This document shows positions 45,772 through 48,473 of a stretch of 48,473 nucleotides of DNA, one piece after another. The stretch's first letter is position 1. Every line of letters begins with the position of its first letter. Source of the DNA: Meridianimarinicoccus zhengii (GTDB taxonomy: Bacteria > Pseudomonadota > Alphaproteobacteria > Rhodobacterales > Rhodobacteraceae); NCBI RefSeq assembly GCF_003254465.1, contig NZ_QDFI01000030.1, positions 1 through 48,473 on the forward strand, in the 5' to 3' direction. The notes beneath the pieces are model-generated. The model was not told the DNA's origin, made no database searches, and worked only from the letters and a program-made list of their open reading frames with translations. The position numbers and the translations under genes were made by a program.

Positions 45772-45805
45772 CGGGCCGCGGCGCTGATCGGCGCCCGGCC
45801 CGTTT
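45772..45805 (+). terminator. stem-loop after atpE
   Basis: Outer stem CGGGCCG / CGGCCCG (45772-45778, 45796-45802) and inner stem GGCGC / GCGCC with a TGATCG loop, one bulged C, followed by TTT. Strong structure likely acting as partial terminator or 3' stabiliser to give excess c subunit over b and b'. Confidence 0.55.
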
Positions 45806-45834
45806 GGGCAGACCGGTTCCTGGAGGACGACGAC

Positions 45835-46377
45835 ATGGCCGACACACCGACCACGGCGCACGGGGCCGCGGCAAACGGGTCCGAAGCGGCAGGGATGCCG
45901 CAACTTGATTTTGCGACCTTTCCCAACCAGATCTTCTGGCTGGTGGTGGCGCTGGTCGCGATCTATTTCATTTTGTCCCGGATCGCGCTGCCGCGCATCG
46001 CGGGTATCCTCACCGACCGCCAGGACACGATCGGAAACGATCTTGGTGCCGCCGAGGAATTGAAGCTCAAGGCGCAGGCCGCCGAGGCCGCCTATGAAAA
46101 GGCGCTCGCCGACGCACGGGCCGAGGCGCAGCGCATCGCAAACGAAACCAAGGCCGCCATGCAGGCCGACGTGAACGACGCCATCGCCAAGGCCGATGCC
46201 GAGATTGCCGAACGCGCCGCCGAGTCGGAGAAGGCCATTGCGGCCATCCGTGCCTCTGCGCTCGAAAGCGTCGAAGCCGTGGCCAAGGACACGACCGGCG
46301 CCATCGTAGCCGCCCTTGGAGGGCAGACCGACGACGCCGCGGTCGCCGCCGCGGTCGATGCCCGGCTGAAAGGATGA
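45835..46377 (+). CDS. ATP synthase F0 subunit b'
   Basis: A 180-residue stator subunit. One membrane helix (about 32-52, [20 protein letters not shown]) is followed by a long charged helix ([34 protein letters not shown]). The order a-c-b'-b and the acidic N-terminal extension (about 30 residues, no membrane segment) are typical of the b' of alphaproteobacteria, chloroplasts and cyanobacteria. It overlaps the b gene by 4 nt, so the two are probably made in equal amounts for a heterodimeric stalk. Confidence 0.92.
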   Translation: MADTPTTAHGAAANGSEAAGMPQLDFATFPNQIFWLVVALVAIYFILSRIALPRIAGILTDRQDTIGNDLGAAEELKLKAQAAEAAYEKALADARAEAQRIANETKAAMQADVNDAIAKADAEIAERAAESEKAIAAIRASALESVEAVAKDTTGAIVAALGGQTDDAAVAAAVDARLKG

Positions 46378-46937
46378 CCGCGATGATCCGACTGACATGC
46401 GCCCTGATGATGGCGGCGGGCCCGGCCCTTGCCGCCACGGGCCCCTTCGTATCCCTGCGCAACACCGATTTCGTGGTGCTTCTCGCGTTCCTCGGTTTCA
46501 TCGCCGTGCTGGTCTATTTCAAGGTGCCGGGCCTTCTGGGCGGCATGCTGGACAAGCGCGCCGAGACCATCCAGTCGGAGCTGGACGAGGCACGCACCCT
46601 GCGCGAGGACGCCCAGTCGCTGCTGGCATCTTATGAGCGCAAGCAGCGCGATGTTCAGGCGCAGGCCGACCGCATCGTGGAGCAGGCCAAGAAGGACGCG
46701 GCGGCCGCGTCGGAACAGGCCAAGAAGGATCTGGAACTGTCCATCGCCCGCCGCATGCAGGCGGCCGAGGAACAGATCGCCCAGGCGCAGGCGTCCGCCG
46801 TGCGCGATGTTCGCGACCAGGCCGTTGCCCTGTCCGTCGCCGCTGCGCGGGACATCATGGCCAGCGGCATGAGCGGCCATACCGCCGCGTCGCTGATCGA
46901 TGCCTCCATCGACGAGGTGGGGCAGCGTCTGCACTGA
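46374..46937 (+). CDS. atpF: ATP synthase F0 subunit b
   Basis: A 187-residue second stator subunit. A leader-like hydrophobic N terminus ([21 protein letters not shown]) precedes the membrane helix (about 33-50, [18 protein letters not shown]), then a long heptad-patterned helix ([23 protein letters not shown]). The leader may be cleaved, as seen for some alphaproteobacterial b subunits. No F1 gene follows, in line with the split F0/F1 operons of the group. An ATG 9 nt downstream is an alternative start. Confidence 0.93.
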   Translation: MTAMIRLTCALMMAAGPALAATGPFVSLRNTDFVVLLAFLGFIAVLVYFKVPGLLGGMLDKRAETIQSELDEARTLREDAQSLLASYERKQRDVQAQADRIVEQAKKDAAAASEQAKKDLELSIARRMQAAEEQIAQAQASAVRDVRDQAVALSVAAARDIMASGMSGHTAASLIDASIDEVGQRLH

Positions 46938-46960
46938 TGCGTGCGTCCACGCGAAACGAC

Positions 46961-46992
46961 AGGACCCCGGCCCATTTGGGTGCGGGGTCCTT
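46961..46992 (+). terminator. terminator of the F0 operon
   Basis: AGGACCCCG / CGGGGTCCT (46961-46969, 46983-46991) with an inner CCC/GGG stem, followed by TTGTCCGTTT. It lies 24 nt after atpF and before the convergent GntR gene. Confidence 0.65.
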
Positions 46993-47112
46993 GTCCGTTT
47001 GGGGCACGGGGCACACCGGTTTCGGGTCCTGTACGGCGGGGCAGGTGCGTTCCGCGGCGCGGGAGGCGGCACCTGTGCGTGCTCTCCGGACCCCGCGGGA
47101 ACGCGAGCCGGA

Positions 47113-47898
47113 TTACCGGGCCCGGGCCGCGCGTTCCTGCTCATGGGCAAGCCGCTGGGCTGCCACGGCTTCGTTGGCGGCAGCACGCTGGCGGTCGCGC
47201 AACATGTCTTCGACATAGTCCAGATGCGCCACCACCGCAGCCCGCGCCGCGTCCGGGTCGCGCGCCTGTAGGGCGGCGTTGATCGCACTGTGCTGCGCCA
47301 GCAGGCCCTCGCGGTTCGCGCGTTGCAGGAACATCGACTGGCGGTTGTAGAACACGCCCTGCCGCAGCAGGTCGAACATCGACCGCATCATGTGCAGCAT
47401 GATGACATTGTGGCTGGCTTCCATGATCGACAGGTGGAATTCCGCGTCGAGCTGTGCCTCCAGCTTGGGATCGCTGCGGCCCTCATGCGCCTCGACCATG
47501 CGCAGATGGATCGTGTCGATCACGGCAAGATCGGTGTCCGATGCCATGCGCGCCGCCCGGTCGGCGGCCAGGGCCTCGATGTCGCGGCGAAAGGACACGT
47601 AGTCGAACACCGCCTCGTCATGGCGTTCGAACAGGTCCACCAGTGCCGGGGAAAACGCCGATCCCAGCACTTCGGCCACGTAGATGCCCGAATTGGCCCG
47701 GCTGACCAGAAGCCCGCGCGCGGACAGGTCGGCCACGGCGTCCCGCAGGCTCGGGCGCGACACGCCCAGCCGTTCGGCGAGATCGCGTTCGGATGGCAGC
47801 CGCTCGCCCGGCCGCAGCACGCCCCGCAGGATCAGTGTCTCGATCTGGCGCACGACGGAGCGGGACAATTTCTCGGGCTCGATACGTCTGAATGTCAT
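47113..47898 (-). CDS. FadR-type (FCD) GntR regulator
   Basis: A 261-residue GntR regulator. Winged helix-turn-helix: RQIETLILRGVLRPGERLPSERDLAERLGVSRPSLRDAVADL, then SGIYVAEVLG. FCD domain with the metal-binding pattern DAEFHLSIMEASHNVIMLHM and later H (AQHSAINAALQ). PdhR/LldR/GlcC-like proteins in this group control pyruvate, lactate or glycolate use. ATG at 47898 (MTFRRIEPEKLS) is preferred; a GTG at 47910 is possible. No obvious target is adjacent in the window. Confidence 0.87.
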   Translation of the reverse strand: MTFRRIEPEKLSRSVVRQIETLILRGVLRPGERLPSERDLAERLGVSRPSLRDAVADLSARGLLVSRANSGIYVAEVLGSAFSPALVDLFERHDEAVFDYVSFRRDIEALAADRAARMASDTDLAVIDTIHLRMVEAHEGRSDPKLEAQLDAEFHLSIMEASHNVIMLHMMRSMFDLLRQGVFYNRQSMFLQRANREGLLAQHSAINAALQARDPDAARAAVVAHLDYVEDMLRDRQRAAANEAVAAQRLAHEQERAARAR

Positions 47899-47974
47899 GT
47901 TGCGGTCCACCGAAAGGGCCGGACGAGCATACGCCGTGGATGCCGCGCCCGTCCAGCCGTCTGCTGACCTTGCG

Positions 47975-48472
47975 TCAGCCCGTTGTGGCGGGGCGGATGA
48001 TGACCTCGACCCGGCGGTTCTGGGCGCGGCCTTCGGGTGTCAGGTTCGATGCGACCGGCGCGTCCTCGCCCCGCCCGATGGAGGTGATCCGCGTGCCGGA
48101 CACCCCGCCATCGACGAGAATGCCCGCTACGGTCCCCGCGCGGCGGTTGGACAGCTCGAAATTGTGCCCGGCCGAGCCTGTGTTGTCGGTATGGCCGATC
48201 ACCGTCACGTTGGTGTCGGGGTAACGTTGCAGGTTGGCGGCGAGCTTGCGCAATTCGGTGCGTGCGCCTGCATCGACCGCGGCACTGTCCACGGCGAACA
48301 GGATATCCTGTGGGAAATTCACCAGAAGCTGGTCGCCCTGGTTCGTGACGGTGATCTGGTCGCCCAGTTCCGCATCCAGTTCGCGCGCCTGCCGGTCGAG
48401 CCGCTGGCCGATGATCCCGCCGATGGCAGCCCCGGCGACCGCGCCCGCCGCCGCGCGCCCGCCGCTGCCGCC
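47975..48472 (-). CDS. OmpA-family outer-membrane/lipoprotein, N terminus beyond window
   Basis: The minus-strand frame is open to the window edge and ends at 47975. The visible 165 residues begin in a Gly/Ala-rich glycine zipper (AAGAVAGAAIGGIIGQRLD), typical of YiaD-like lipoproteins that span or insert in the outer membrane. The C-terminal OmpA domain, which binds peptidoglycan, includes ILFAVDSAAVDAGARTEL, VTVIGHTDNTGSAGHNFELS, NRRAGTVAGILVDGGV, GRGEDAPVASN and QNRRVEV. The domain is complete. Signal peptide and true start are not visible. Confidence 0.9.
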   Translation of the reverse strand, partial: GGSGGRAAAGAVAGAAIGGIIGQRLDRQARELDAELGDQITVTNQGDQLLVNFPQDILFAVDSAAVDAGARTELRKLAANLQRYPDTNVTVIGHTDNTGSAGHNFELSNRRAGTVAGILVDGGVSGTRITSIGRGEDAPVASNLTPEGRAQNRRVEVIIRPATTG

Positions 48473-48473
48473 C

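Noticed and set aside
45835-46937. Two adjacent b-type ATP synthase genes as a recent duplication
   Set aside because: Separate b and b' subunits are normal in this group; their sequences are clearly different.

Overview
The window looks like a chromosomal segment from a high-GC alphaproteobacterium of the Rhodobacterales (Rhodobacter/Roseobacter group). The evidence is sequence-internal: a CcrM-type GANTC adenine methyltransferase, a SciP (DUF1153) protein next to a CtrA-like regulator, an F0 ATP synthase operon with separate b and b' subunits, a ribosomal protein/Ffh/TrmD/RimM block, and many livFGHM/FCD-GntR type transport and regulation genes. Family assignments come from reading the translations; no database search was possible.

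Layout. 1-228: 5' end of an IS630-type transposase running off the window. 466-5557 (minus): a LivKGFHM-type ABC importer in the order binding protein, two ATPases, two permeases. 5941-9244 (minus): a response regulator and a membrane Cache-type histidine kinase; the regulator resembles sigma54 activators but lacks the GAFTGA loop. 9245-10674: about 1.4 kb with no intact gene, including a possible decayed phasin-like gene. 10675-12792 (plus): a CHASE-like hybrid histidine kinase.

13028-22791 (minus) is the most unusual part: seven tightly packed genes, most joined by 4-nt ATGA overlaps, in transcription order B12-type radical SAM enzyme, fatty-acyl-AMP ligase (FAAL), a single protein with two cytochrome P450 domains, acyl carrier protein, NodU/TobZ-type carbamoyltransferase, MBOAT acyltransferase and a DltD-like SGNH protein. 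FAAL + carrier protein + MBOAT + DltD-like mirrors the DltA/DltC/DltB/DltD logic of D-alanine export, but with a fatty acyl group and with oxidation, carbamoylation and radical tailoring steps inserted. Both P450 domains keep the heme cysteine and lack the usual ExxR motif. I infer a pathway that builds a tailored acyl group on the carrier and transfers it to an acceptor at or outside the inner membrane; the product is unknown.

23442-28727 (plus): a YtfQ-YtfR-YtfT-YjfF type furanose importer with its FCD-GntR regulator. 28939-32768: an alanine module (alanine dehydrogenase, universal stress protein and alanine:cation symporter on the minus strand, and a divergent Lrp/AsnC regulator). 32773-39612 (minus): ccrM, rnhB, rpmE, rplS, trmD, rimM, an unlisted-size 47-residue membrane protein, rpsP, chorismate mutase, a GNAT enzyme and ffh. 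40160-41343 (plus): sciP and a CtrA-like regulator with a degenerate receiver. 41640-44118: a repeat-containing secreted protein, LysR and ArsR regulators and a small membrane protein. 44304-46937 (plus): atpI-atpB-atpE-atpF'-atpF, without F1 genes. 47113-48472 (minus): an FCD-GntR regulator and the C-terminal part of an OmpA-family protein running off the end. No CRISPR array, rRNA or tRNA gene was recognised.
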